The notes: generated by a model from the sequence alone, not told the origin. A stretch of DNA of 61,834 nt from Alistipes sp. Marseille-P5061 (GCF_900290115.1 NZ_LT985749.1:580614-642447); one strand, 5' to 3'. Shown: positions 18,920-27,639, counted from the stretch's first letter. Program-made: numbers and translations.

Positions 18920-20032
18920 TTATTTCATACGATTTGCAACAGTGTCTTCTTTTTGACCGACAATTGTGTCCATCCTATCAAACATCGTATCAGCCTCTTT
19001 CTCATCCAACCCAGCCTTTGCTGCCACTGCCAAAAGATCCTCTTTCGTCGGTTCGATACTGTCGTTGATGGAAGTCGTGCGAAAACCATTAATGCCATCG
19101 CTGGGCAACAGGTCATAGACCGGAGCAAAATGCCAATCGCCATCCCGATGAATAAAGGCGAAGTTCTTAGCGTGGTCATCCTTGTTACCGATGAGATAAT
19201 TGAATACCATCAGTCGATAAACTTTCCACAACTCGGCTACACTATGCGTCAACATGGCGCACACCTGAAAAATATGCTTGTAGTCGATACTGGGCAATCG
19301 ATAATCAGCACCGATAAGACCAGCCACGCTAACAACATGCAACTTGCCATGAGACGTTCGGTCGAAACGCTCCACACCGAAATACTTGCCTTCGAAAAGC
19401 CGCGTATCAGGCATTTCGATTCCGCACTCTTTAGCAAGCAGCGAATAACGGTATTCATCCACACCGATACTCTGCGGATCCCTCTTGGCTCGAAATTTGA
19501 CCAGCCACTCTTTGCCTTCATAACGGGCGAAAATCTTGGGACGTGCGCCACCCGGAGAGCCACCTCGGTCTTGAAACTCCTCGATGCCTTCCCCCTTATA
19601 TTCGTCGCTGTCCAATATCCGCTCTGCTTCCAATGCCAATTTCTCGAAATCGACATAATCCTGTCGAGTCACGACACTATGATCCGGACGGAACTCCAAG
19701 GCTCCACGACCCGACGACCCGACCAATGCGAGGCGATCCAGCAGAGAAAGCTCGCGAGGATTAACCCCTTTTTGCTGCAGGTATCGATCCAAGATAAGAA
19801 GGCCCCATCCATCGGGCAGGCAATCATCAAAGACACCGAATCCTCCCTCAAACGGACGCGGTTTGGCGATAAAGACGCCACTTCGCAAAGGCAACTCAAA
19901 GGGAGAAATGGAGAAACCCGAACCGAGCCAATCGGGAGCATATTCAAAAGCACACAACCCCTCCTTGGTCAGAGCCAGACGACCTACTAACCGATCCGCA
20001 AGAAGAACTTCGATTTGTTTGATGCTATTCAT
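18920..20032 (-). CDS. hipA: HipA-family serine/threonine kinase toxin
   Basis: From the ATG at 20032 (MNSIKQIEV) the protein has 370 residues. HipA features are an N-terminal couple_HipA domain, the GGSPGGARPK nucleotide-binding loop, the catalytic segment NKDDHAKNF and the following APVYDLLPS metal-binding loop. In E. coli HipA phosphorylates glutamyl-tRNA synthetase and halts growth. Whether this homologue does the same is unknown. It overlaps hipB by 8 bases and is followed closely by the KAP gene. Confidence 0.88.
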   Translation of the reverse strand: MNSIKQIEVLLADRLVGRLALTKEGLCAFEYAPDWLGSGFSISPFELPLRSGVFIAKPRPFEGGFGVFDDCLPDGWGLLILDRYLQQKGVNPRELSLLDRLALVGSSGRGALEFRPDHSVVTRQDYVDFEKLALEAERILDSDEYKGEGIEEFQDRGGSPGGARPKIFARYEGKEWLVKFRAKRDPQSIGVDEYRYSLLAKECGIEMPDTRLFEGKYFGVERFDRTSHGKLHVVSVAGLIGADYRLPSIDYKHIFQVCAMLTHSVAELWKVYRLMVFNYLIGNKDDHAKNFAFIHRDGDWHFAPVYDLLPSDGINGFRTTSINDSIEPTKEDLLAVAAKAGLDEKEADTMFDRMDTIVGQKEDTVANRMK

Positions 20033-20342
20033 TTTTCCGCCCCCGTTTACGCGAGACACTTTGCTCATTCAAGACTTCATCGAGCGATTGATATTGCCTC
20101 TGCGCAAAAAGAGCGTCGAACTCCGAAAGGGCATTCAAGGCAAAGCCTATCTGGAGCAGTCCCTTCAACGAGATCTCCCCCGTCTGCTCAAATCTGCGAT
20201 AGGTTGCGAACTTGATTCCTGCTCTCACAGCCAAACCCTCCTGCGTCAAATCCAGCTCCAATCTCCGAGCTTTGACTCTCGCCGCAATCTGCATGGCCAC
20301 CTCACCTGGATTTAAGACATCAAACGCTATCATATTATTCAT
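20025..20342 (-). CDS. hipB: HipB-like antitoxin, XRE-family repressor
   Basis: The 105-residue protein has an XRE helix-turn-helix (ARRLELDLTQEGLAVRAGIKFATYRRFEQTG, residues ~27-57) and a basic tail ending KRGRKNE. It is encoded directly before and overlapping hipA. Antitoxins of this type neutralise HipA and repress the operon. An imperfect inverted repeat immediately upstream is a fitting operator. Confidence 0.85.
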   Translation of the reverse strand: MNNMIAFDVLNPGEVAMQIAARVKARRLELDLTQEGLAVRAGIKFATYRRFEQTGEISLKGLLQIGFALNALSEFDALFAQRQYQSLDEVLNEQSVSRKRGRKNE

Positions 20343-20343
20343 A

Positions 20344-20380
20344 AATGCTATTTATACCACAAAACAAATAAAATAGTATT
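20344..20380. promoter_or_regulatory. Inverted repeat upstream of hipB, candidate operator
   Basis: AATGCTATTT (20344-20353) and AAATAGTATT (20371-20380) are inverted copies with one mismatch in ten, directly before the hipB start. This is the position expected for HipB autoregulation. Confidence 0.5.
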
Positions 20381-20455
20381 CCTTACAAATATAATCAATA
20401 TCTTCCATTTAAGCAATATTCACCATGAAACACTGCAACCGGCCAGAAGGTATCA

Positions 20456-20582
20456 AATAAAAAAGTCGGGTTCCGAATTTCGGAACCCGACTACCCTATC
20501 CACAAAGTGTGTGACGGCTACTTCTTCTTACGGTACCCGCACTTCGGACATACACCCTCCTCGTTGAGTGCAACACCACACA
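20456..20582. repeat. QueD-like gene 3' end, attachment-site-like direct repeat copy 2
   Basis: Partner of the remnant at 11126-11250, in the same orientation. It spans the terminator, stop and last 20 codons of the intact QueD-like gene. The segment between the copies (IS256 remnant, IS, KAP, IS30, hipBA) behaves like an inserted module. Confidence 0.8.
20464..20492 (-). terminator. Terminator of the QueD-like gene
   Basis: A 12-bp perfect stem (AGTCGGGTTCCG with CGGAACCCGACT) around a short loop, followed on the minus strand by a run of T. It is duplicated, with substitutions, in the remnant at 11126-11250. Confidence 0.85.
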
Positions 20583-21087
20583 GTGGGCAGCGGTCGATGT
20601 CGTTCTTGGTCACGAACTCCGCCGAAGCCGCATTCACACCACTCGTGAAAGTGATCTTGGCGATGTTGAGCTTATCCTTCAGCAGGTCATAGACAATCTT
20701 GATCATCCCCTCAACCGTCAGCGTCTCCTTCGTGACTACCAGACGGCAATCGGGATAGGCCGTGGCCAGCTCCGTCTTGAAAGCCGGGCCCTTCATCTTG
20801 TTCTGCGGGTGTCCGTTGCGGATGCCCTGCTTCTCGTAGACGTCCAGAACGGCCGGCAGCAGCGGATCATCCTCGCGCAAAACCAGCGCGTGGTCGAAAT
20901 TCCGGAGCACGTCCCACGCTACCTTCTGAATCTCGTTGCAGGGATAAACCATGTTCACACCCGCCTCGATGCTATCCTCCACCTCGATGGTCAACTGTCC
21001 CGTGTGGCCGTGGAGATACTGAGCCTCTCCTTGAAAACCGTAGAAACGGTGTGCATACTGCAGATCGAATGTTGTGATACTTCTCAT
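20518..21087 (-). CDS. 6-pyruvoyl-tetrahydropterin synthase/QueD-like protein with C-terminal zinc ribbon
   Basis: The ATG at 21087 (MRSITTFDLQYAHRF) gives 189 residues. The T-fold enzyme is recognised by the zinc-binding His in YAHRF and in LHGHTGQL and by the FDHALVL segment. QueD makes 6-carboxytetrahydropterin for queuosine; related enzymes act on other pterins. The C-terminus adds a zinc ribbon (CPLCG...CPKCG). The regulator gene ends 19 bases upstream. The 3' end appears to be an integration target. Confidence 0.85.
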   Translation of the reverse strand: MRSITTFDLQYAHRFYGFQGEAQYLHGHTGQLTIEVEDSIEAGVNMVYPCNEIQKVAWDVLRNFDHALVLREDDPLLPAVLDVYEKQGIRNGHPQNKMKGPAFKTELATAYPDCRLVVTKETLTVEGMIKIVYDLLKDKLNIAKITFTSGVNAASAEFVTKNDIDRCPLCGVALNEEGVCPKCGYRKKK

Positions 21088-21106
21088 AACAAATTGCGGT
21101 TTTAAG

Positions 21107-21514
21107 TTAGACATTCTTTTTCAGTGTTACCTGTACCTGTACTTTACCGATCTCCTTCGTCGGGAAGTGTTTGCGTTCGAGGTATTCGCGGATCAGCTGC
21201 GAGAGCTCCGGATCCGCATAGTCCTCGATCGACTTGCCGTCGAAGAGGTGATGGTGCTCCGCCACCGTGATGTCGTAATAGCACTTCCCGGTGTCGGGGT
21301 GATAGATGAACGACAAAATGTTTGCCGAACAGAAGCTGTCCAAAATCCGATAGATGGTCGAAACGGTCACCTCCTTGTTGCGGGACTGGACCCGTTCGAT
21401 GATATCCTCCACCGTGGCGTGGCGCAGCTCCTGCATCGCCTTGTAGACCTCGCGGCGCTGCGGGGTCAGCTTGAGCCCCGCCTCCTTGATTCTTTGCAGT
21501 CCTTCGTTGTTCAT
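21107..21514 (-). CDS. Fur/PerR-family metalloregulator
   Basis: From the ATG at 21514 (MNNEGLQRI) 135 residues. The N-terminal winged helix (LKLTPQRREVYKAM...VSTIYRIL) and C-terminal metal-binding segment (AEHHHLF) are typical of Fur proteins. The structural CxxC zinc motifs are absent. A peroxide-sensing (PerR-like) role would fit the cytochrome c peroxidase cluster transcribed divergently, but iron or zinc sensing is also possible. It probably regulates itself through the palindrome just upstream. Confidence 0.85.
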   Translation of the reverse strand: MNNEGLQRIKEAGLKLTPQRREVYKAMQELRHATVEDIIERVQSRNKEVTVSTIYRILDSFCSANILSFIYHPDTGKCYYDITVAEHHHLFDGKSIEDYADPELSQLIREYLERKHFPTKEIGKVQVQVTLKKNV

Positions 21515-21536
21515 CGCTTTGTTCGTTTCTCTGGTG

Positions 21537-21566
21537 CAAACATAATGCAAATAATTCGTATTTGCA
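21537..21566 (-). promoter_or_regulatory. Promoter and palindromic operator of the Fur-family gene
   Basis: On the minus strand TATGTTTG (21544-21537) is a -7 element. Next to it, TGCAAATA (21546-21553) and TATTTGCA (21559-21566) form a perfect 8-base dyad with a 5-base centre, followed by a further partial repeat to 21578. This arrangement suggests Fur-family autorepression. Confidence 0.65.
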
Positions 21567-21787
21567 AATATTTTGCATTTACATTTTTCGGATTTATGGT
21601 AAAATCACCTTCAGACACTCTTACGGCCGCCCTGCGGATTAAGCGCACCAGCAGACCGTCTCCCGATTTCGAAGTTTGCCAACTGCCTCAACGCTTGTTG
21701 CCGCCTGCACGGACAAATTCCTCCAATCGGCAGCCCGTTTATCTCCCGAAACGCACTATTTGGAGTAACCGGGTAAACGATATTTTT

Positions 21788-21795
21788 TATATTTG
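21788..21795 (+). promoter_or_regulatory. -7 promoter element of the cytochrome c maturation operon
   Basis: TATATTTG, a match to TAnnTTTG, lies 25 bases before the resB ATG. Confidence 0.6.
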
Positions 21796-21820
21796 CGCCG
21801 ATTAGATAGATGACCGACAT

Positions 21821-22720
21821 ATGAAATTCGAGGCTAAACATCTGTTCATCCTGCTGTTGCTGCTTTCGGTGGTGATTCAATGCGCGTTCGGCAACTTCCC
21901 GTTTGCCTTCTTCGCCTTCCCGCTGGATGCACTCATAGCCCTGCTCTGGATTGCAGGAATGGTGTATGCCTACAAGGAAAACCGCTCGTCAAGGTTCGTT
22001 CAGCTCTGGCTCTCGCCGCAATGCACCTACTGGACGCTGGGCTGGCTCATTGCCGGCAGTCTGGTCATCGGGCTCTTCCCGCAGCTCTCGGCCGCGGAGG
22101 CTGCCGAACGTTCGGGACTGCTTGCCCGGCTGGGGTGCTACCACTTCACTACCTCCTGGATTTTCGTGGTGGGGCTCTTCACCCTGCTGACCCATCTGGG
22201 GATGATCACCCTGCGGCGAGGCTTCCGCCCGGGGCGCAACCGCTGGCGCTTTGTCCTCAACCATGCCGGGCTGTGGCTGGCACTCTTTGCCGGCGTGGTG
22301 GGAAGTGCCGAGGAGCAGACGCTGCGCATCCCGGTCTTCCGCGACCGGCCCAACAACGAGGCCGTCAGCGAAGAGGGGGCCAAGATTTACCTGCCGAAGG
22401 AGCTGCAGCTGAACAATTTCACCGTGGAGCACTACGCCAACGGCACCCCGCGCCACTTCTTTGCCGAGATCTCGATCGACGGGAAGCCGGCCCGGCTGGA
22501 GGTCAACCACCCCTATGCGGCCAACTGGGCGGAGGACTACTACCTGACCTCGTACGACGTGCAATCGGAGCAGCCGCGCTACTGCGTGGTGCAGATTGTA
22601 CGGGAGCCGCTGAAATACGTCATGTGGCTGGGCGTGGTCATGATGCTGTGCGGAGGCTGCCTGTTGTTTCTGGCCGGCCCGAACAGACAAAATAAGGAAC
22701 TTTGTGAAACATCGCGGTGA
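21821..22720 (+). CDS. ResB-like cytochrome c biogenesis protein
   Basis: A 299-residue membrane protein with hydrophobic segments near residues 8-28, 35-48, 72-87, 112-130 and 150-165, a periplasmic beta-rich region (~170-265) and a last helix (MWLGVVMMLCGGCLLFLAG). This is the ResB/Ccs1 layout of system II cytochrome c maturation, which delivers haem to apocytochromes with CcsA. The ccsA gene follows after 29 bases and a c-type cytochrome is next. Shorter than many ResB proteins. Confidence 0.75.
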   Translation: MKFEAKHLFILLLLLSVVIQCAFGNFPFAFFAFPLDALIALLWIAGMVYAYKENRSSRFVQLWLSPQCTYWTLGWLIAGSLVIGLFPQLSAAEAAERSGLLARLGCYHFTTSWIFVVGLFTLLTHLGMITLRRGFRPGRNRWRFVLNHAGLWLALFAGVVGSAEEQTLRIPVFRDRPNNEAVSEEGAKIYLPKELQLNNFTVEHYANGTPRHFFAEISIDGKPARLEVNHPYAANWAEDYYLTSYDVQSEQPRYCVVQIVREPLKYVMWLGVVMMLCGGCLLFLAGPNRQNKELCETSR

Positions 22721-22749
22721 CGAAGGACGTATTGTAAAAGTGTGCGAGT

Positions 22750-23535
22750 ATGGTGTTCACGTGGGATAATTTCGAATGGTTTGCGCTGGTCTCCATCGTG
22801 CTGTGGGCAGCCGGCGCTGGGGTGGCGTTGTTCAGCAGGGAACGACACCGCTGGGCCATTCTGCTGACCGGCGTGGGCACGCTGGTCTTCGCGACATTCA
22901 TCGCGGGATTCTGGCTCTACATGCAGCGTCCGCCGCTGCGCACCATGGGGGAGACCCGGCTGTGGTACTCCTTCTTCATGAGCGTATCCGGACTGCTGAC
23001 CTACCTGCGGTGGCGCTACCCGTGAATCCTCAGCTTCTCGACGGTGGTGGCGACGGTCTTCGCCCTCATCAACATCCTGAAACCCGAAATCCACGACCAG
23101 ACGCTGATGCCCGCCCTGCAGAGCCCGTGGTTCATCCCGCATGTCACGGTCTACATGTTCTCCTACTCGGTGCTGGGGTGCGCCTTCATCCTGGGCTGCA
23201 TGGGGCTCATCAAACGTCGGGCCGACTACCTCGAGGCGACCGACAAGCTGGTCTACACCGGACTGGCCTTTCTGACCGTCGGCATGCTCACCGGTTCGAT
23301 CTGGGCCAAGGCGGCTTGGGGCCACTACTGGAGCTGGGACCCAAAGGAGACCTGGGCCGCGGCCACGTGGGCTGGCTACCTGCTCTATGTCCACCTGCGT
23401 CTGTTCCGTAAAAACGCCTCACGGCCGCTCTACTGGATTCTGATTGTCTCGTTCCTGGCGCTGCAGATGTGCTGGTACGGGGTCAACTACCTCCCGGCGG
23501 CCCGGCAGAGTGTTCACATGTATTCACGTTCTTAG
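22750..23535 (+). pseudogene. ccsA: CcsA/ResC-type cytochrome c assembly gene interrupted by an in-frame TGA
   Basis: The frame runs from ATG 22750 to a TGA at 23023-23025 and continues in the same frame to 23535. Together it encodes a normal ~260-residue CcsA-type haem handling protein, including the WGHYWSWDPKETWAAATW haem-binding (WWD) motif after the stop. The TGA stands where related proteins commonly have Trp (TGG), so one G-to-A change explains it. Neighbouring genes use TGA as a true stop. Either the gene is inactive, or the base is a sequencing or assembly error, or read-through occurs. Confidence 0.8.
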
Positions 23536-23568
23536 TTATATAACCTGTTTAATTTTAATTCATTTGTT

Positions 23569-24960
23569 ATGAAAAAAGGCTCAAAGATTATTCTATCCGT
23601 GCTGGTAGTGATAATCGTGCTTTGCGTCGTCTACCGACTGGTGAACAAGGCACCGTCGGCCGACCTCGAAAGCAATGCGCAAATGGAGCAGATCGTGGCG
23701 AGCAGCGGATGTATCTCCTGCCACTCGGCCGATCCGAAGCTGCCTTTCTATGCCAACTTCCCGGTAGCGGGCAAGCTGGTGCAGGAGGATGTGCGGCTGG
23801 GCTACCGTTCATTCGACATGGCTCCGATGATGGAGGCGCTGAAGAACGGAGAGAAGATCAACGAAGTGGACCTGGCGAAGGTCGAGAAGGTGATTGCCGA
23901 CGGTACGATGCCGCTGGCCAAGTACTACCTGATACACTGGGGTGCGTCGCTCACGAACAAGGAGACGCAGATGGCACTCGCATGGGCCAAGTCGCAGCGT
24001 GAGGCCTTCTACCCCAACCCGCTGGCCGACCAGGAGTGGGCCAACGAAACGATCCGCCCGATTCAGGACTCGGTGCCGGTGGACATCCGCAAGGTGATGC
24101 TGGGCAACAAGCTCTACAACGATACCCGCCTGTCGGCCGACAACACCATTTCGTGCGCCTCGTGCCACGGTCTGAACACGGGAGGTGTCGACAACAAGGC
24201 CTTCTCCGAGGGTGTTGGCGGACAGCTGGGCGGCGTGAACGCCCCGACGGTCTTCAACGCCTACTACAACTTCGTGCAGTTCTGGGATGGACGTGCCGCC
24301 ACGCTAGCCGATCAGGCTGCCGGACCTCCGGTCAACCCGGTGGAGATGGCCTGCAAGTCGTTCGACGAGATCTGCGAGAAGCTGAAGGCTGACGCCGCAT
24401 TCAGCAAGGAGTTTACGGAGGTCTATCCCGACGGTATCAACCAGGCCAACATCACCAACGCCATCCAGGAGTTTGAGAAGACGCTGCTGACGCCCAACTC
24501 GCGCTTCGACAAGTACCTCAAGGGCGACAAGACGGCCATGAACGCCGACGAGATTGCCGGATACGAGCTCTTCAAGAAGTACGACTGCGCTACGTGCCAT
24601 GTCGGCGAGAACATGGGCGGACAGTCGTACGAGCTGATGGGTATCAAGCGCGATTACTTCGCAGACCGCGGTACGGAACTCACCATCGAGGACAACGGCC
24701 GCTACAAGGAGACCAAGGAGGAGCGTGACCGCCACCGCTTCAAGGTGCCCGGACTGCGTAATGTCGCCCTGACGGCCCCCTACTACCACGATGCCACGCA
24801 GGCTACGCTGGAGGATGCCGTTGTCTCGATGGCCCGCTACGAGGTGGGCGAGGAGCTGACGCAGCAGGAGGTAGACCGGATGGTAGCCTTCCTGAAGACG
24901 CTGACCGGCGAATACCAGGGCAAGCTGCTGACCAACGACAACTACCCCGAGACGAAATAA
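23569..24960 (+). CDS. Tri-haem cytochrome c peroxidase-like protein (MauG/CCP family)
   Basis: The 463-residue protein begins with a membrane anchor or signal (residues ~7-24). Three CxxCH haem sites follow: Cys48-His52 in an N-terminal haem-binding domain, Cys196-His200 and Cys340-His344 in the di-haem peroxidase body. Bacterial CCPs reduce periplasmic hydrogen peroxide with electrons from the quinone pool; the extra N-terminal haem could feed them. It follows resB/ccsA, whose products would attach these haems, and lies opposite a Fur/PerR-type regulator. A strong terminator follows. Confidence 0.9.
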   Translation: MKKGSKIILSVLVVIIVLCVVYRLVNKAPSADLESNAQMEQIVASSGCISCHSADPKLPFYANFPVAGKLVQEDVRLGYRSFDMAPMMEALKNGEKINEVDLAKVEKVIADGTMPLAKYYLIHWGASLTNKETQMALAWAKSQREAFYPNPLADQEWANETIRPIQDSVPVDIRKVMLGNKLYNDTRLSADNTISCASCHGLNTGGVDNKAFSEGVGGQLGGVNAPTVFNAYYNFVQFWDGRAATLADQAAGPPVNPVEMACKSFDEICEKLKADAAFSKEFTEVYPDGINQANITNAIQEFEKTLLTPNSRFDKYLKGDKTAMNADEIAGYELFKKYDCATCHVGENMGGQSYELMGIKRDYFADRGTELTIEDNGRYKETKEERDRHRFKVPGLRNVALTAPYYHDATQATLEDAVVSMARYEVGEELTQQEVDRMVAFLKTLTGEYQGKLLTNDNYPETK

Positions 24961-24979
24961 GGCACAACGCCTCTTTTTC

Positions 24980-25015
24980 AGCCCGACACGTTGCGACGTG
25001 CCGGGCTTTTTTTTT
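24980..25015 (+). terminator. Rho-independent terminator after the peroxidase gene
   Basis: AGCCCGaCACGT and ACGTGcCGGGCT form a stem around a TGCG-centred loop, followed by nine T. Confidence 0.9.
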
Positions 25016-25498
25016 CTTACCGTCGGATCACACCTCCACCGACAAAAAAATCCTTCGCCGGGGCTTGGAGTTCTCGCAAAAATTACTACCTTTGCTCATG
25101 GAGTCACACCCCTCCGGCGACCCGCTCCGGCGAGGGAAAAGAACCGCCCAAAATCGGACTCCGAACCCGAGTTTTACATTTTTCCGAGAATATCGGACAC
25201 CTGAAATGAAGCGTCAAACAAGGTTTTGCCGCCTCTTTACAGTGCGTCTTTTTGCGGCATCAGTTAACGTCGTAACTAACAGAAAATTAACGAGTTACAA
25301 CGCTTTTCTGCATCGAAAAGTAACAAAACCTCCTTCTGCCGGCAAATTGTTCGGCAAAATACCGCAAAGAAAACAAACAGTCAAGCCGAAGCGCCGCACA
25401 CTGGCACCCCGACTTAACAGATTACTCGCCAGCGACTTACCCGGACGCGCGTAACGCCCGCAGACAACCGCGTCGCCACGCCCGCAGACAGCCGCGGG
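25016..25498 (+). other. Intergenic region with an orphan promoter and doubtful small frame
   Basis: A perfect -7 element (TACCTTTG, 25088-25095) is followed 3 bases later by an ATG at 25099 opening a 118-codon basic frame to 25454 with no recognisable family. The next annotated gene is on the other strand, so this promoter would drive only this region. It may be a short mRNA or a non-coding RNA. A CGCCCGCAGACA motif occurs twice near 25460-25490. Confidence 0.35.
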
Positions 25499-26128
25499 TC
25501 AATACTTGTCCTGGATGAAGTGGGTGCGCAGACGCGGCTCGTAGTGCGGCTTCTCGATGCCGTTGCGGCGCCCGCTCTCGATGCAACGGAGCAGCCACGC
25601 AATGTTCTGCCCCAGCACGCGCATCGTCTGCAGCCCCTCGCGGTCCTTGCGCACATCGTCGGGCGTAAAGCCGTGGACCGAATTCCAGTACTGCGACGAG
25701 ACGATGGGCATGTTGCAGATGGTGAAATACTGGTTGAGCTGCTCGAAGGTGGCCGAGGCGCCGCCCCGGCGGCACGAGACAACCGCAGCGCCGACCTTGC
25801 CCGCCATGCGCCCCTCCGTCGCATAGAAGAGCCGGTTGAGGAAGGAGACAAGCTGCCCGGTCGGGCCGCTGTAATAGACCGGAGAGCCGATGACCAGACC
25901 GTCGAACTCCTCCAGCCGTGCCTGAATCTCCTGCACCACGTCGTCGCGGAAGCAGTGCCCCGTCTTGAGGCAGTTGCCGCAGGCGATGCAGCCCGCCAGG
26001 GGCTTCTTGCCCAGATAGAGCATCTCGGTCTCAATTCCGTTCTTCTGCAGCGTGGCGGCCACCTCGCTCAGGGCCGTATGGGTGCAGCCCTCACGGTTGG
26101 GGCTGCCGTTGACAAGCAATACCTTCAT
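25499..26128 (-). CDS. NADPH-dependent FMN reductase / iron-sulphur flavoprotein-like flavodoxin
   Basis: The ATG at 26128 (MKVLLVNGSPN) gives 209 residues with the flavodoxin-like FMN loop (GSPNREGCTHTAL), a cysteine cluster (CIACGNC...C) characteristic of this family, and GSPVYYSGPTGQL. It probably reduces quinones or other small electrophiles in the cytoplasm using NAD(P)H. Monocistronic; the purC region diverges to its right. Confidence 0.85.
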   Translation of the reverse strand: MKVLLVNGSPNREGCTHTALSEVAATLQKNGIETEMLYLGKKPLAGCIACGNCLKTGHCFRDDVVQEIQARLEEFDGLVIGSPVYYSGPTGQLVSFLNRLFYATEGRMAGKVGAAVVSCRRGGASATFEQLNQYFTICNMPIVSSQYWNSVHGFTPDDVRKDREGLQTMRVLGQNIAWLLRCIESGRRNGIEKPHYEPRLRTHFIQDKY

Positions 26129-26397
26129 CTTCGTTCGTTTTAATTCACGCGCGGGACCGCGCCGCATTCCGCATCGGACGGCAGGCCCCTTCGCCGTTCA
26201 TTTCCAAAGGTACGTCAACGCCGCCGCTTGTGCAAGCAGCGAAAAATTTTTCAGTGTAGCTTCCCCGGCAACCGGGCAAAGCTCTCCGCAACACCGAAAG
26301 CACGGGCCGCGCCGCCCGCCGCCAACGGAGCCGCCGCCCGGCGACGCCAAATGGCAACATATTCGGGCCGCTGCAACCGAACTTCGCGCAAAAGTGC

Positions 26398-26405
26398 TAT
26401 CTTTG
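26398..26405 (+). promoter_or_regulatory. -7 promoter element of purC
   Basis: TATCTTTG, matching TAnnTTTG, lies 23 bases before the purC ATG. Confidence 0.65.
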
Positions 26406-26428
26406 CAGCGGAAAAAACCTCAAACACA

Positions 26429-27385
26429 ATGAACGCTATCACTCGCACCGATTTCACCTTCGAAGGACAGAAGAGCAAGTATACGGGAAAAGTCCGCGAC
26501 GTCTACGACATCGACGACAAGTACCTGGTCATGGTGGTCACCGACCGCATCTCGGCCTTCGACGTCGTCCTGCCCGAGGGCATTCCCTACAAGGGCCAGG
26601 TTCTGAACCAGATTGCCGCCAAGTTCCTCGACGCCACCGCCGACATCCTCCCGAACTGGAAGCTGGCCGTGCCCGACCCGATGGTCACCGTCGGCCGCAA
26701 GTGCGAGCCGTTCAAGGTGGAGATGGTCATCCGCGGCTACCTCTCGGGCCACGCATGGCGCGAGTACAAGGCCGGCAAGCGGACCATCTGCGGCGTGGAG
26801 ATGCCCGACGGCATGGTCGAGAACCAGAAGTTCCCCGAGCCGATTATCACCCCGACCTCGAAGGCCGCCGAGGGCCACGACGAGGATATCTCGAAGGAGG
26901 AGATTATCGCGTCGGGACTCGTAAGCCGCGAGGATTACGAGCAGCTGGAGCGCTACACGCGCGCCATCTACCGCCGCGGCAGCGAGATTGCTGCAAAAAT
27001 GGGGCTGATTCTCGTCGACACGAAGTATGAGTTCGGCAAGAAGGACGGCGTCATCTACCTCATGGACGAAATCCACACGCCCGACTCGTCGCGCTACTTC
27101 TACGCCGAGGGATACGAGGAGCGCCTTGCACGGGGCGAGCGCCAGCGCCAGCTGTCGAAGGAGTTCGTCCGCGAATGGCTCATGGCCAACGGTTTCCAGG
27201 GTCAGCAGGGGCAGCGGGTTCCCGAGATGACTCCGGAGATTGTGGCGGGCATCACCGACCGCTACGTGGAGCTCTACGAGCACATCACCGGCGAGAAGTT
27301 CGTCAAGGCCGAGGCGGCCGACGCGCAGAGCATCCTGCAGCGCATCGAGAAGAACGTTTCGGAGTGCCTGAAGAGCCTCCGATAG
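26429..27385 (+). CDS. purC: Phosphoribosylaminoimidazole-succinocarboxamide synthase (SAICAR synthetase)
   Basis: The 318-residue enzyme joins CAIR and aspartate with ATP in de novo purine synthesis. Hallmarks are [11 protein letters not shown], the [19 protein letters not shown] segment, [14 protein letters not shown], and [11 protein letters not shown] with [11 protein letters not shown] near the active site. The ATG at 26429 is chosen over an upstream frame because of the promoter and family length. It is a standalone gene here. Confidence 0.96.
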   Translation: MNAITRTDFTFEGQKSKYTGKVRDVYDIDDKYLVMVVTDRISAFDVVLPEGIPYKGQVLNQIAAKFLDATADILPNWKLAVPDPMVTVGRKCEPFKVEMVIRGYLSGHAWREYKAGKRTICGVEMPDGMVENQKFPEPIITPTSKAAEGHDEDISKEEIIASGLVSREDYEQLERYTRAIYRRGSEIAAKMGLILVDTKYEFGKKDGVIYLMDEIHTPDSSRYFYAEGYEERLARGERQRQLSKEFVREWLMANGFQGQQGQRVPEMTPEIVAGITDRYVELYEHITGEKFVKAEAADAQSILQRIEKNVSECLKSLR

Positions 27386-27440
27386 CAATCGATATCAGGG
27401 ACGGTGCAACTTCGTGCACTGACCGCCAGCAACTGAGAAG

Positions 27441-27470
27441 GGAGGGACGGCAATTGATGCCGTCCCTCCC
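27441..27470 (+). terminator. Hairpin downstream of purC
   Basis: GGAGGGACGGCA and its complement TGCCGTCCCTCC form a perfect 12-bp stem with a short loop. A T-run is lacking, so this may stabilise the transcript end rather than act as a classic terminator. Confidence 0.6.
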
Positions 27471-27639
27471 CAGTTTATGAACCTCACCTCACTCCTGTAG
27501 AGTGAGGACCCGGAGCCATGCCCCGGGCTGCGACTCAACTTCTTTCTGCAAATACTTCACTGGAGACGTCGGAACGGAAATTCGGGCCACCTGTTTGCAA
27601 AAAAATGATATACGAACGAACTTTTATGTTTATTTTCCG

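Noticed and set aside
16203..20342. A QatABCD defence operon, because a KAP ATPase and a QueD-like gene lie close together.
   Set aside because: QatC resembles QueC, not QueD, and no TatD-type nuclease is present. The QueD-like gene appears to be the integration target, not part of the module.
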